Part shown: in pieces, positions 17,292 through 26,000 of the stretch
Position numbering within the stretch: the first letter of the stretch is position 1
How the letters are laid out: each line of letters begins with the position of its first letter
Source of the DNA: Pseudomonadota bacterium
Lineage (GTDB): Bacteria; Pseudomonadota; Gammaproteobacteria; Steroidobacterales; JBCBZW01
NCBI GenBank assembly: GCA_039193195.1
Contig: JBCCWS010000006.1
Coordinates: 156,079-220,078, forward strand
DNA: 64,000 nt
Direction: 5' to 3'
Translations under genes and position numbers: made by a program
Notes under the pieces: model-generated
The model's input: only the letters and a program-made list of their open reading frames with translations
What the model was told of the DNA's origin: nothing
The model's database searches: none

Positions 17292-17575
17292 GTGCATCTG
17301 GGAACTGCCCCACCAAGACGTGGTTGCTCGTCGAGCTGGGCGCGGCAACTCAAGTGGGAGTGATGTTCGCCGCCATTGCGCTGGGGACCACAGCGCTACC
17401 CCCTGGGCGTAGCGCTGCCGCCCTGTTCAGCGCCGGTTCGCCGAGCCACGGTATCGTCGTTGGGGAGTTTCGCCTACCGCGCGCGTTGGCGGCAATGCTG
17501 GCTTTCGAGGCACTGCCCAGCCACGGGCTCGGTGCTCGCCTGCCCAATGCCGCATCACCTGTGAGCGGTGGCTGA
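17288..17575 (+). pseudogene. btuC: btuC remnant: N-terminal piece of a FecCD/BtuC permease
   Basis: GTG 17288 overlaps the btuF stop exactly as an intact downstream gene would. The 95-codon frame opens with LLVELGAATQVGVMFAAIAL and contains GIVVGEFRLPRALAAMLAFE, the conserved segment between the first two membrane helices of FecCD permeases. It then ends in an unrelated-looking tail (LPNAASPVSGG) and a stop nine bases before cobQ. BtuC is normally about 330 residues, so over two thirds are gone, and no btuD ATPase follows. An internal deletion joining btuC to the region before cobQ explains this. It cannot form a permease alone. Confidence 0.75.
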
Positions 17576-17583
17576 GGTCTCTA

Positions 17584-19140
17584 ATGGCGGCACGTGCCCT
17601 CATGATACAAGGCACCGGTTCCAACGTCGGGAAGTCGGTGATCGTTGCGGGCCTCTGTCGTTTGGCACGGCGCCATGGGCTGCGCGTTGCGCCATTCAAA
17701 CCGCAGAACATGTCGAACAACGCGGCGGTCACGCAGGAGGGTGGCGAAATTGGCCGCGCCCAGGCGCTCCAGGCGCGGGCAGCCGGTGTGGTGCCCAGCA
17801 TTCACCACAATCCTGTACTGATCAAACCAGAGAGCGACCGCGGAGCACGGCTACTTCTGCACGGCCGTCCGATCGGTCGCCTCGAGGCGCGCCACTACCG
17901 CGACCGCCGCGAGCGGTTGCTGGGCGGGGTGCTCCACAGCTTTTCCCATCTGGTCACGAACAACGATCTAATCCTCGTCGAAGGCGCCGGAAGCCCCGCC
18001 GAAGTCAATTTGCGCGACGGCGATATCGCCAACATGGGGTTCGCCAGCGCGGCCGGTGTGCCCGTGGTCCTGATTGGCGATATCGACCGGGGTGGCGTCA
18101 TCGCTTCCATTGTCGGTACCAAGACGGTGCTCGCGCCAAACGATGCCAGCCACGTGCGTGCTTTCATAATCAATCGCTTTCGCGGAGACCCGGATCTGTT
18201 CGCCGAGGGTATCGAGGTCATTCATCGGCAGACCGGCTGGCCATGTCTCGGCGTCATTCCATGGTTGGACGTAGTCGGTCGACTTCCCGCTGAGGACGCT
18301 GTGGACCTGGAGCGACCTATCGCCGGTAATCGGCAGGCGGTGAAAGAGCAGGTGCGGGCATTTGTCGAGCCACTGCAGATCGCGGTTCCGCTGATCTCGC
18401 GCATCGCCAATTTCGATGACCTTGACCCACTGCGCGCGGAACCCAACGTCGAGCTTCGCTTCGTGGTGCCAGGCACACGCCTTCCCGCAACCACTGATGT
18501 AGTGCTGCTGCCAGGTACCAAGGCCACCCTGGGCGACCTCAACATGCTGAGAGACCAGGGATGGGCGGAGCAGATCGTGGCGCACGCGAGGCGTGGTGGT
18601 TGGGTCACCGGGATCTGCGGTGGGATGCAAATGCTCGGGCGATCCGTTGCCGATCCGCAGGGGCTCGACGGTGTCCCCGGGGCGACCGAAGGCCTCGGTT
18701 TACTGGACTTTCGTACGGTGATGGGACCCGAAAAAGAAGTGCGCGAAGCGAGCGGTCGGTGTCTCGCGAGCGATGCTCCCGTGCGTGGATACGAGATCCA
18801 CTCGGGCAAAAGTGAGGGGGCCGCGCTCACCGCGCACCCGATGCTGCGGCTAGAGCGGCGCTTCCATGGTGCGCGCAGCCCCGACGGGCGGATCGAGGGG
18901 TGTTACCTGCACGGGTTGTTCACCAACGACGCCTTTCGGCGCGCTTGGCTGGAGAGACGGCGACCCGGCGCAGGCTCGACCCTTTCCTTCGATGCAGAAG
19001 TAGACGCAGCGCTCGACGAGCTGGCCGACCGACTGGCCGAGCATCTGGATATCCACCAGCTCTTCGACATCGCGTCCGCGCCATCGCCGTCAGAGCCATC
19101 GGCCTCAGAGCCGTCGCCGTCCCCGGCCTCCAGTCCGTGA
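17584..19140 (+). CDS. cobQ: Cobyric acid synthase
   Basis: A 518-residue adenosylcobyric acid synthase that amidates positions b, d, e and g of adenosylcobyrinic acid a,c-diamide using glutamine and ATP. The N-terminal dethiobiotin-synthetase-like domain has the P-loop MIQGTGSNVGKS and the signature PFKPQNMSNNAAVTQEGGEI. The C-terminal class-I-like amidotransferase domain has the Cys nucleophile in GICGGMQMLG and a late catalytic His in GCYLHGLFTND. The ATG at 17584 has GAGG eight bases upstream. The C-terminus ends in an odd Ser/Pro/Glu repeat tail encoded by imperfect hexamers. Its stop overlaps the cbiB start (GTGA). Confidence 0.95.
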   Translation: MAARALMIQGTGSNVGKSVIVAGLCRLARRHGLRVAPFKPQNMSNNAAVTQEGGEIGRAQALQARAAGVVPSIHHNPVLIKPESDRGARLLLHGRPIGRLEARHYRDRRERLLGGVLHSFSHLVTNNDLILVEGAGSPAEVNLRDGDIANMGFASAAGVPVVLIGDIDRGGVIASIVGTKTVLAPNDASHVRAFIINRFRGDPDLFAEGIEVIHRQTGWPCLGVIPWLDVVGRLPAEDAVDLERPIAGNRQAVKEQVRAFVEPLQIAVPLISRIANFDDLDPLRAEPNVELRFVVPGTRLPATTDVVLLPGTKATLGDLNMLRDQGWAEQIVAHARRGGWVTGICGGMQMLGRSVADPQGLDGVPGATEGLGLLDFRTVMGPEKEVREASGRCLASDAPVRGYEIHSGKSEGAALTAHPMLRLERRFHGARSPDGRIEGCYLHGLFTNDAFRRAWLERRRPGAGSTLSFDAEVDAALDELADRLAEHLDIHQLFDIASAPSPSEPSASEPSPSPASSP

Positions 19141-20189
19141 GTGCCACCGGCGCCGCCACCGTGCTCGTGGCGCTGCTGGTGGAGTGGCGCTTCGGGTGGC
19201 CCGACTGGCTCTATCGAGCGATACGCCACCCTGTCGTCTGGATCGGATCTCTGGCCGCCTGGTGCGAACGGCGGTTCAACGTGGCGCACCACCCGCACGC
19301 CCTACGCTACATCGCTGGCTTGATGACCTCGGTTGTGATCCTCACGGTCACGGTGGCGGTAGCCTGGAGCGTACAACAGGGCACATGGGGCGTATTCACC
19401 ATTTACCTTCCAGATCTACTAGGTTATCCACCGAACGTACCCACGCTCATTGGCGCGACCGCGCAAGCGACCTCCGCCGTCGTCGTCACGGGCGTTGTCG
19501 CCTCCAGCCTGATCGCCGCCAGATCGCTGCGTGAGCACGTAACAGATGTGCACGCACCCCTTAGCCGCGGCGAGCTGCACGCCGCCCGTGCCGCCGTCGC
19601 CCGGGTAGTCGGCCGGGACATCGATTCCTTGGATGCGCCCGCAGTGGCGCGCGCGTCAATCGAAACACTGGCCGAGAGCACCTGCGATGGGGTGGTCGCG
19701 CCACTGTTCTGGGGCGTGTTGCTCGGCCTGCCCGGCATGGCCGCTTACAAGGCCATCAACACCCTGGATTCGATGATCGGACACCGCAGCGATCGCTTCC
19801 ACGCGTTTGGCGGATTCGCCGCCCGCCTCGACGACCTCGCTAACTGGATCCCCGCACGCGTTACCGCGCTCTTGATCGTGACGGTGGCTCACAAGCGGCA
19901 TCAGGTCGCCTGGAGAACGGCACGACGGGAAGCAGCCAACCACCGCTCGCCGAACGCCGGCTGGCCCGAGGCGGCAACGGCGGGCATGCTGGATGTGCGG
20001 CTATCGGGGCCGCGCCAGTACGAGGGGCAGACAGTGAACGAACCTTGGATCAGGCCGCAGGCGCCCGATCCCGATGCCAACACCCTGGCGACGGCGCTTG
20101 AGCGCTATCGCACCTCGATCGAACTCGTGCTGGTGCCGGTGCTCGCGGGCATCACAGCGTTGGGCCTGATCCTGGGGGCCGCCTGGTGA
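19137..20189 (+). CDS. cbiB: Adenosylcobinamide-phosphate synthase
   Basis: A 350-residue integral membrane protein of the CbiB/CobD family, which attaches aminopropanol (or its phosphate) to cobyric acid. Start GTG 19137 overlaps the cobQ stop. Hydrophobic segments occur around residues 3-20, 60-85 and 105-125, and the family core is visible: ASIETLAESTCDGVVAPLFW, then YKAINTLDSMIGH and NWIPARVTALLI. The final helix (VLVPVLAGITALGLILGAAW) is also typical. Its stop overlaps the start of cobD, continuing the translationally coupled chain. Confidence 0.94.
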   Translation: MSATGAATVLVALLVEWRFGWPDWLYRAIRHPVVWIGSLAAWCERRFNVAHHPHALRYIAGLMTSVVILTVTVAVAWSVQQGTWGVFTIYLPDLLGYPPNVPTLIGATAQATSAVVVTGVVASSLIAARSLREHVTDVHAPLSRGELHAARAAVARVVGRDIDSLDAPAVARASIETLAESTCDGVVAPLFWGVLLGLPGMAAYKAINTLDSMIGHRSDRFHAFGGFAARLDDLANWIPARVTALLIVTVAHKRHQVAWRTARREAANHRSPNAGWPEAATAGMLDVRLSGPRQYEGQTVNEPWIRPQAPDPDANTLATALERYRTSIELVLVPVLAGITALGLILGAAW

Positions 20190-21211
20190 GCGGAGAGTTC
20201 TCGGCAGATCTCATGCACGGCGGTGCGCTGGATATCCTCCAGGCATCATTCCCCGAAGCACCTACTCCCTGGGTTGATCTTTCCACGGGCATCAATCCTT
20301 GGCCGTGGCCGATCCCCACGATTCCCGAGGGGTCGCTCCATCACCTACCCACCCGCGCGGCCTCCGATGCTTGCCGGGAAGCAATGGCCAGCGCGTTCGG
20401 TGCCCCGGTGGACAGTGTGCTGCCCGTGCCCGGCACCGAGCTGATCATCCGCTTGCTCCCCACCGTGCTCGGCGCATCAACCCGCCGAATCTGTCTGGGC
20501 CGCACGACGTACGCCGATCATGCGAACGCGTGGCGCGCTGCCGGTGCCGCCATCCGCGAGGTCGACGACCCGCTGGCAGCGAGCTCAGACGAGGACGTCG
20601 TCGTGTGCAACCCCAATAACCCAACCGGGCAGGGGTGCGACCGGGCCGAACTGGAAGCGGCACGCGCGGCGCGTGAGGACACGGGCCATTGGCTGATCAT
20701 CGATGAGGCGTATGCGGATCTCACCCCGGCCCGATCGCTCGCCCAATGGGGCGGACGTGACGGACTGGTGATCCTGCGATCGTTCGGCAAGTTCTTTGGC
20801 CTGGCCGGCGTCAGGCTCGGCGCGCTCATCGCGCCGCATCGGGTAATCAAGGCGGTAGAGAAACTGCTCGGGCAGTGGGCGGTGGCCGGCCCGGCCCTGT
20901 GGCTGGGAACGCTCGCCTACGCGGACAAGGGCTGGCACGAACAAACGCGTCAACGACTGCAGCAGGCGCAGGCAAACCTTGATCACACGTTGTGCCAGGT
21001 CGCCGCGGCTCATCAACTGTCGATTGAAGGGGGTACTTCGTTGTTTCGCTACGTGCGGGTGCGCGACGCCCATGCTCTGTGGTTCCACCTCGCCCGATCG
21101 GGCGTGTATGTGCGCCGATTTCACTGGTCGCGATATCACTTGCGCATCGGACTGCCCGCCGACGAGCAGGGCCTGGCACGCCTGCGCGAGGCGGCTACCC
21201 CTTCAGCTTGA
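20186..21211 (+). CDS. cobD: Threonine-phosphate decarboxylase (PLP-dependent)
   Basis: A 341-residue fold-type I PLP enzyme making the aminopropanol-phosphate arm of cobalamin (CobD of Salmonella; called CobC in Pseudomonas). It begins HGGALDILQASF and DLSTGINPWPWP, has the CNPNNPTGQGCDR motif, the LIIDEAYADL Asp that holds the pyridine ring, and the PLP-lysine in ILRSFGKFFGLAGVRLG. Start GTG 20186 overlaps the cbiB stop. It functions directly with CbiB. Its 3' end overlaps by 17 bp with convergent cobU, so the operon ends here. Confidence 0.94.
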   Translation: MSGEFSADLMHGGALDILQASFPEAPTPWVDLSTGINPWPWPIPTIPEGSLHHLPTRAASDACREAMASAFGAPVDSVLPVPGTELIIRLLPTVLGASTRRICLGRTTYADHANAWRAAGAAIREVDDPLAASSDEDVVVCNPNNPTGQGCDRAELEAARAAREDTGHWLIIDEAYADLTPARSLAQWGGRDGLVILRSFGKFFGLAGVRLGALIAPHRVIKAVEKLLGQWAVAGPALWLGTLAYADKGWHEQTRQRLQQAQANLDHTLCQVAAAHQLSIEGGTSLFRYVRVRDAHALWFHLARSGVYVRRFHWSRYHLRIGLPADEQGLARLREAATPSA

Positions 21212-21713
21212 GGGGAATGCCGGCGGCAATGAACTCGACCGTAGCGACGGTTTGCGCAACGCGTTGGTTGAGGCGCCCCTGAGCGTCTCGAAATGCCCGC
21301 CCCAGGGAGGTCTCCGGCACCAAGCCCAGGCCCACTTCGTTGGACACGAGCACCACCGGCACACCGCTATCACGAAGTGCGGCCAAGAGCTGATCGGTCG
21401 CCTCGTCAACACCAGGTTGCACCGCCTCCATCAGGTTGGCCAGCCACAGCGTGAGGCAGTCGACGGCGATGCCGTCCGACCGGTCCTGCAATTGCCCTAT
21501 CGCCTGCGCCAGGCCGAGCGGCGATTCCACCGTCTCCCAGTGCGCGCCGCGCTCCTGCCGATGACGCTGGATTCGCGCCGCCATTTCGCCATCGCGCGGC
21601 TCGGCGGTGGCGATCATCGCGGGCCGGCGCATGTTCTCCATGAGCGCAAGCGCGCGAGCGCTCTTACCTGATCTAGCGCCGCCAAGAACCAGTGTGTGCA
21701 GTCGTTCAGTCAC
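21195..21713 (-). CDS. cobU: Adenosylcobinamide kinase / phosphate guanylyltransferase
   Basis: A 172-residue CobU (CobP). The P-loop is LGGARSGKSARAL at residues 9-21; later RHRQERGAHWETVE carries the conserved His region where GMP is attached, and VSNEVGLGLVPE is the family signature. It phosphorylates adenosylcobinamide and activates it with GTP for loop assembly. Start is GTG at 21713. It lies opposite and convergent to the cobQ-cbiB-cobD chain, so it is not under the upstream riboswitch; I see no second riboswitch before it. CobS and the adenosyltransferase are not in the window. Confidence 0.94.
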   Translation of the reverse strand: MTERLHTLVLGGARSGKSARALALMENMRRPAMIATAEPRDGEMAARIQRHRQERGAHWETVESPLGLAQAIGQLQDRSDGIAVDCLTLWLANLMEAVQPGVDEATDQLLAALRDSGVPVVLVSNEVGLGLVPETSLGRAFRDAQGRLNQRVAQTVATVEFIAAGIPLKLKG

Positions 21714-21747
21714 AGGCAGATCGCTCTCTAGGTGCCTTGGCGGGTAG

Positions 21748-21763
21748 GCGTCCGGCCGGACGC
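21748..21763. promoter_or_regulatory. Perfect 16-bp palindrome upstream of cobU
   Basis: The sequence gcgtccggccggacgc is a perfect palindrome 35 bp upstream of the cobU start. It could be an operator for a dimeric regulator or a small hairpin in the leader. GC-rich DNA makes short palindromes common, so confidence is low. Confidence 0.3.
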
Positions 21764-21893
21764 GACCTGACCGGTTCGCGAGCTGGTACCACGCCCGGCC
21801 CCGCTTACGTCATGAGGAGGCGCTTACCGCTACCCTTGATCCGGAGTGTGTACGCAAGGAGTACGACTAGGCGCCGGCTCCAGGTACCCGGTT

Positions 21894-22514
21894 TTACTGA
21901 TCCCCCACGAAGCCGCTCCGTCCATCACGCTTGCTGTAGTGACGCTCGGTGAGTTCGTGCCGTTCCTGCGCTTCCAAGCAGAGCGTCGCGATCGGACGCG
22001 CCTCCAGACGACGCAGACCGATCTCCTCGCCCGTTTCCTCACAAAAGCCATAGGTGCCATCGCTGATGCGCTCCAGGGCGGCGTCGACTTTGCGAATCAG
22101 CTTGCGCCCCCGATCCCGTGTTCTCAGTTCCAAGCCGAGGTCGGTCTCCTGGGTCGCGCGATCGTTCGTGTCGGGGAGCGCGCCGCCTCCCTCTTGAAGC
22201 AGGTTAATCGTGCGATCCACCTCCTCCATCAGGGCACCCTTCCAGTTCTCGAGGATGGTGCGAAAGTGCTCGACTTGGCCTTCGCTCATGTAGGGTTCGT
22301 TCTTCTTCGGCTTGTAGGGCGCCACACCGTAGGCGCTGCGTCCCGCGGAGCGATTCTCATGGGGGGCGGTTGCCGCCTTCGATCGCACGCTGGAGCGCGC
22401 TACTACCTCTTTCGAACTTGCCTTGGCTTTCGAACTCGCTTTGGCTTTAGTCCTGCCGCTGGCCTTGGCGGTCTTTGTGGCTGCCTTCCGCCGGACTCGT
22501 GGTGTTTGCGCCAT
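21894..22514 (-). CDS. DksA/TraR-family protein with Lys/Ala-rich N-terminal tail
   Basis: 206 residues. The first 60 or so form a Lys/Ala/Ser-rich tail (KASGRTKAKASSKAKASSKE). The rest is DksA: a coiled-coil region (LENWKGALMEEVDRTINLLQ), the tip-region Asp in RATQETDLGLELRTRDR, and the zinc-finger part GFCEETGEEIGLRRLEARP. Of the four zinc cysteines only the first and third remain; the second is Thr and the fourth Ala, as in the zinc-independent DksA2-like group. DksA binds the secondary channel of RNA polymerase and acts with ppGpp. The basic tail is not in E. coli DksA and may bind nucleic acid. Monocistronic. Confidence 0.88.
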   Translation of the reverse strand: MAQTPRVRRKAATKTAKASGRTKAKASSKAKASSKEVVARSSVRSKAATAPHENRSAGRSAYGVAPYKPKKNEPYMSEGQVEHFRTILENWKGALMEEVDRTINLLQEGGGALPDTNDRATQETDLGLELRTRDRGRKLIRKVDAALERISDGTYGFCEETGEEIGLRRLEARPIATLCLEAQERHELTERHYSKRDGRSGFVGDQ

Positions 22515-22759
22515 TCTTCGACCCTCTGTGAGCGGAGCGCGCTACGTTGAAGGAACCCGGCGAGGGCCGCTGATGAGACGCGGCACTCGCACGCCACAAA
22601 AGCAGGATACCAACGGGCCTACTAAACGCAGGCCTAGGGATGTTATAGGGTTACGCTTAGAGCCCGCAAGGCTACGGGAGGACGCGAGTTCCGCACGAGC
22701 GAGACTGTCTGGTCGGCGCCTCATCCCCTCAGCCACCCCTCCGCCTCCGGCAGATCCGC

Positions 22760-22969
22760 TCAATCCCCCGGGGCCTGCCACAACCCCTGCTGGATCGCCT
22801 CCATCAGCTGCTCGCAGCGGTCGTACAGCGCGTCCGGATTGTGCCGTTGTGGGAACGGGAGGGTGTCGTCGTCGCCTACGTATTCATCGGTCACAGCGGC
22901 GTACTGATCGTCCCGCACCAACCTCGCCGTGGCGTCGCAGTCGAACAGGTAATCCACCGTCACCGCCAT
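22760..22969 (-). CDS. Small hypothetical protein
   Basis: A 69-residue acidic protein starting MAVTVDYLFDCDATARLVRD and ending IQQGLWQAPGD, with two cysteines and no signal peptide. GGGTGG lies about nine bases before the ATG. It follows the DUF11 gene on the same strand by 95 bp, separated by a strong hairpin. I do not recognise a family; it may be real because its codon pattern fits the neighbours. Confidence 0.4.
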   Translation of the reverse strand: MAVTVDYLFDCDATARLVRDDQYAAVTDEYVGDDDTLPFPQRHNPDALYDRCEQLMEAIQQGLWQAPGD

Positions 22970-22999
22970 CTTGAAGCCACCCTGGGAATCAAGGGCCTG

Positions 23000-23073
23000 G
23001 TGCCCTAGTGGATCGAGGGGCCGAAGCCCCTCGATCTCGCCTCGAACACAGAGGGAGACTCTCCCTAGGGCAC
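23000..23073 (-). terminator. Nested hairpins at the end of the DUF11 gene
   Basis: Two perfect hairpins lie side by side: gatcgaggggc/gcccctcgatc (23011-23021 with 23026-23036, loop cgaa) and agggaga/tctccct (near 23052-23066). A third 9-bp pairing, gtgccctag (23000-23008) with ctagggcac (23065-23073), encloses both, making a three-way junction that includes the DUF11 stop codon. The first hairpin would work as a transcription stop on the minus strand, but no U-run follows. Confidence 0.55.
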
Positions 23074-26000
23074 GATTTCGCTCGGTCCCGGCGGCTGCCC
23101 GAGCAGGCCACGGAAGATGACGAAGTCCGCCCCGGTCACGATGCCATCACCATCGAGATCCTGGTCGGGGCTGTCGGTGCTCTGGATCTCGTTGCGGAAC
23201 AGGAAGAAGTCGATTCCCGTGGTGAGTAGATCGCCGTTGAAGTCACCGTCGCAAAGATTGCCGAAGCCATCGCCATTCGAGTCCCGCTGGTCCGTATTGC
23301 TCACGAACGTGCAGTTGTCGTAGGCGTTACCGATGCCATCGGCGTCAGCGTCACTGTCCGCTCCAACGGGCAAACGAACCACGTGCCAGCTTTCCGTGCC
23401 CGTGGCCTCCGTGACCCGCAAGCGCCAGTCGACGATACTGCCCTCGCTAGTGCCCAACGACACGAACGGCGGGAGACTCACCGTTAGCTGCTCGCCTGGA
23501 TCGATGCTATCGATGTTCCAGATCAAGAAGTCGTTGGCACTACAAGAGCTGGAGTTGCCATCGTTCGCCTGAGCGCAGGAAGCGCCCGTGTCGATGCCCC
23601 CGGTGGCCTCCGCCTCGTTCAAGTTGTTCAAGCGCTGGGGATAGCGGATGACCAACTGCGCGTCGAGGATCGTGTTGTTGGTGAAGTTATCCACCACGGC
23701 GACCACGTTCGTCTGTTGCCCCGGCAGGGCCGGTAGGGGGTTGACGGCGAAGCGTACCGCAAGAGGCAAGGGACTCGACACGTAGCCTGTTTCGCGCACC
23801 CGGCGGACCGTGGGGGCGAAGCCGCTGGTGCCTTCGAGCGTGGCTCCTACCACCAGCAGATCGCCGGCTTCGGCCACATTCCTGACGCGCACCTGAACCA
23901 CTCGTTGACCGATGCTGTTCACCGGGAGATCACCCAGCTCCCAGCGTACGCGCGTGCCCGCAAGGACGCCTCCGTCGGTGGCCCCCAGGAAGATCACGTT
24001 GCTCGGCAGCGTGAGTGTAAGAGAGGCATCGGAAATGCCACTCTGCGAGGGGTTGCCGTAGCGGACGGCATAGCTGACCACCTGACCGGGCGCGGCCGGG
24101 TCTGCACTCTCGTCGATCGACAGGGCGGCCACGGCGTTGCTGTCCACGGCGAGCGTCGTGCTCTCCCAAGCCCGTGAACCATTCGCCTCGGTGATGCGCG
24201 CCTCCCAATCGACCAGCGCACCGCTTGGGGCACCGGTACCCACCGTGACCGGGAACGATAGCTCGACGGACTGGCCTGGGTTGAGCTGGTCGAAGTTCCA
24301 GATCAGCAGATCGTTCACGGAGCAGCTGGAGGAGTTGCCATCGTTGGCCTGAGCACAGGAGCTACCCACGTTCAAGCCGCCGAGCGTCAGCGCCTCGGAG
24401 AGGCTGAACAGACGTTCGGGGTAGCGCACCAGGACCTCTGCATCGAGAACGGGGCTATTGCTGGTGTTCGTCAGATTCAGGCTGACCAGCACCTGCTCAC
24501 CGGGCGTTGCCGGGGAGGGGTTGACGTTCATGGACAAGGCAAGGGGGCCACCATCGTTCACGTAGGCCGTCTCGCGGATACGCCGGACGCTCGGCTGGAA
24601 GTTGGAGGTGCCCTGGAGCTCACCGTTGGCGGCGAGTAGCGTACCCGGGGCCAAACCTGCATCGACCATGACCGTCACCGACTCCTGGCCGACGAAGCCC
24701 GTGGGCAGATCACCGAAGTTCCAGCTCACCTCGTCACCGTTCACCATGGCGCCATCGCTCAGGGCCACCAGGGTGACGGCGGCGGGTAGCGTGAAGGTCA
24801 GCTGAGCATCGTTGAGGCTGGTGACCGATGGGTTGCCATAGGTGAGTGTATAGGTCATCAGCTCGCCGGCGGCGATCGGATCCTGGTCTTCATCGATCGC
24901 CAGGGATGCGACCGCGTTGGCGTCCACGGCGAGCGTGGTGCTCTCCCAGGCGCGAGAGCCGTTTGCTTCGGTCACGCGTGCCTCCCAATCGATCAATGCA
25001 CCGCTGGGCGCACTGCTGCCCACGGTGACAGGGAAGGACAGCTCGATGGACTGACCTGGGTTGAGCTGGTCGAAGTCCCAGATGAGCAGGTCGTTGATCG
25101 AGCAGCTCGAGGAGTTGCCGTCGTTCGCCTGGGCGCAGGATGCAGAGACGTTCAGGCCGCCAAGGGTCAGCGACTCCGAGAGGTTGAAGATCCCCCCCGG
25201 GTAGCGCACGAGTACCTGCGCATCGAGCACGGGGCTGTTGCTGGTGTTCGCTAGGTTCAAGCTGATCAGGACTTGCTCGTTGGGCTGAGCCGGTGCGGGG
25301 TTCACGTTCACGGTCAGGGCCAAGGGGCCACCGTCATTCACGTAGGCAGTCTCGCGGATGCGCCGCACGGAGGGGAGGAAGTTGGAGGTGCCTGTGAGCT
25401 CGCCGTTGACCGCCAGTAGAGTGCCCGCGGTGAGGCCTGCGTCGACGGTGACCGAGAGCGTCTCGCGGCCGACAAAGCCCGTGGGCAGGTCACCGAAGTC
25501 CCAGCTGATCTCATCGCCATTCACCATGAAGTTGCCCGAGGCGGTGAGCAGCGTCGTGCCAGGCGGCAGCGTGAGCGCAAGCTGCGTGTCGTTGAAACTC
25601 GTGGTGGACGGATTGCCGTAGTTGAGCGTGTAGGTGAGCACCTCGCCCGCCGGGATGGGGTCGCGGTCCTCGTCGATGGAGAGAGAGGCGACGGCGTTGC
25701 CGTCCACGGGCAGCGTCACACTCTCCCAGGCAAGGGAGCCGTTAGCTTCGCTGATACGCGCCTCCCAATCGATCAGCGTGCCACTGGGGGCGCTGCTGCC
25801 AACGGTCACGGGGAAGGACAGCTCGATCGACTGCCCAGGGTTCAGCTGATCGAAGTCGAAGATCAGAAGATCGTTGATCGAGCAGGAGCTGGAGTTACCG
25901 TCGTTGGCTTGGGCGCAGGAGGCGCTCACGTTCAGCCCGCCCACCGTGAGCGATTCGCTCAAGTTGAACAGGCGGCCTGGGTAGCGCAGGAGCACCTGCG

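Noticed and set aside
17568..18293. Long plus-strand frame of about 240 codons overlapping cobQ
   Set aside because: It has no domain or start signal, and cobQ in the other frame shows full family conservation; GC-rich genes produce such shadows.
21195..21713. Second cobalamin riboswitch for cobU
   Set aside because: The region upstream of cobU on the minus strand lacks the B12 box and the conserved core blocks.
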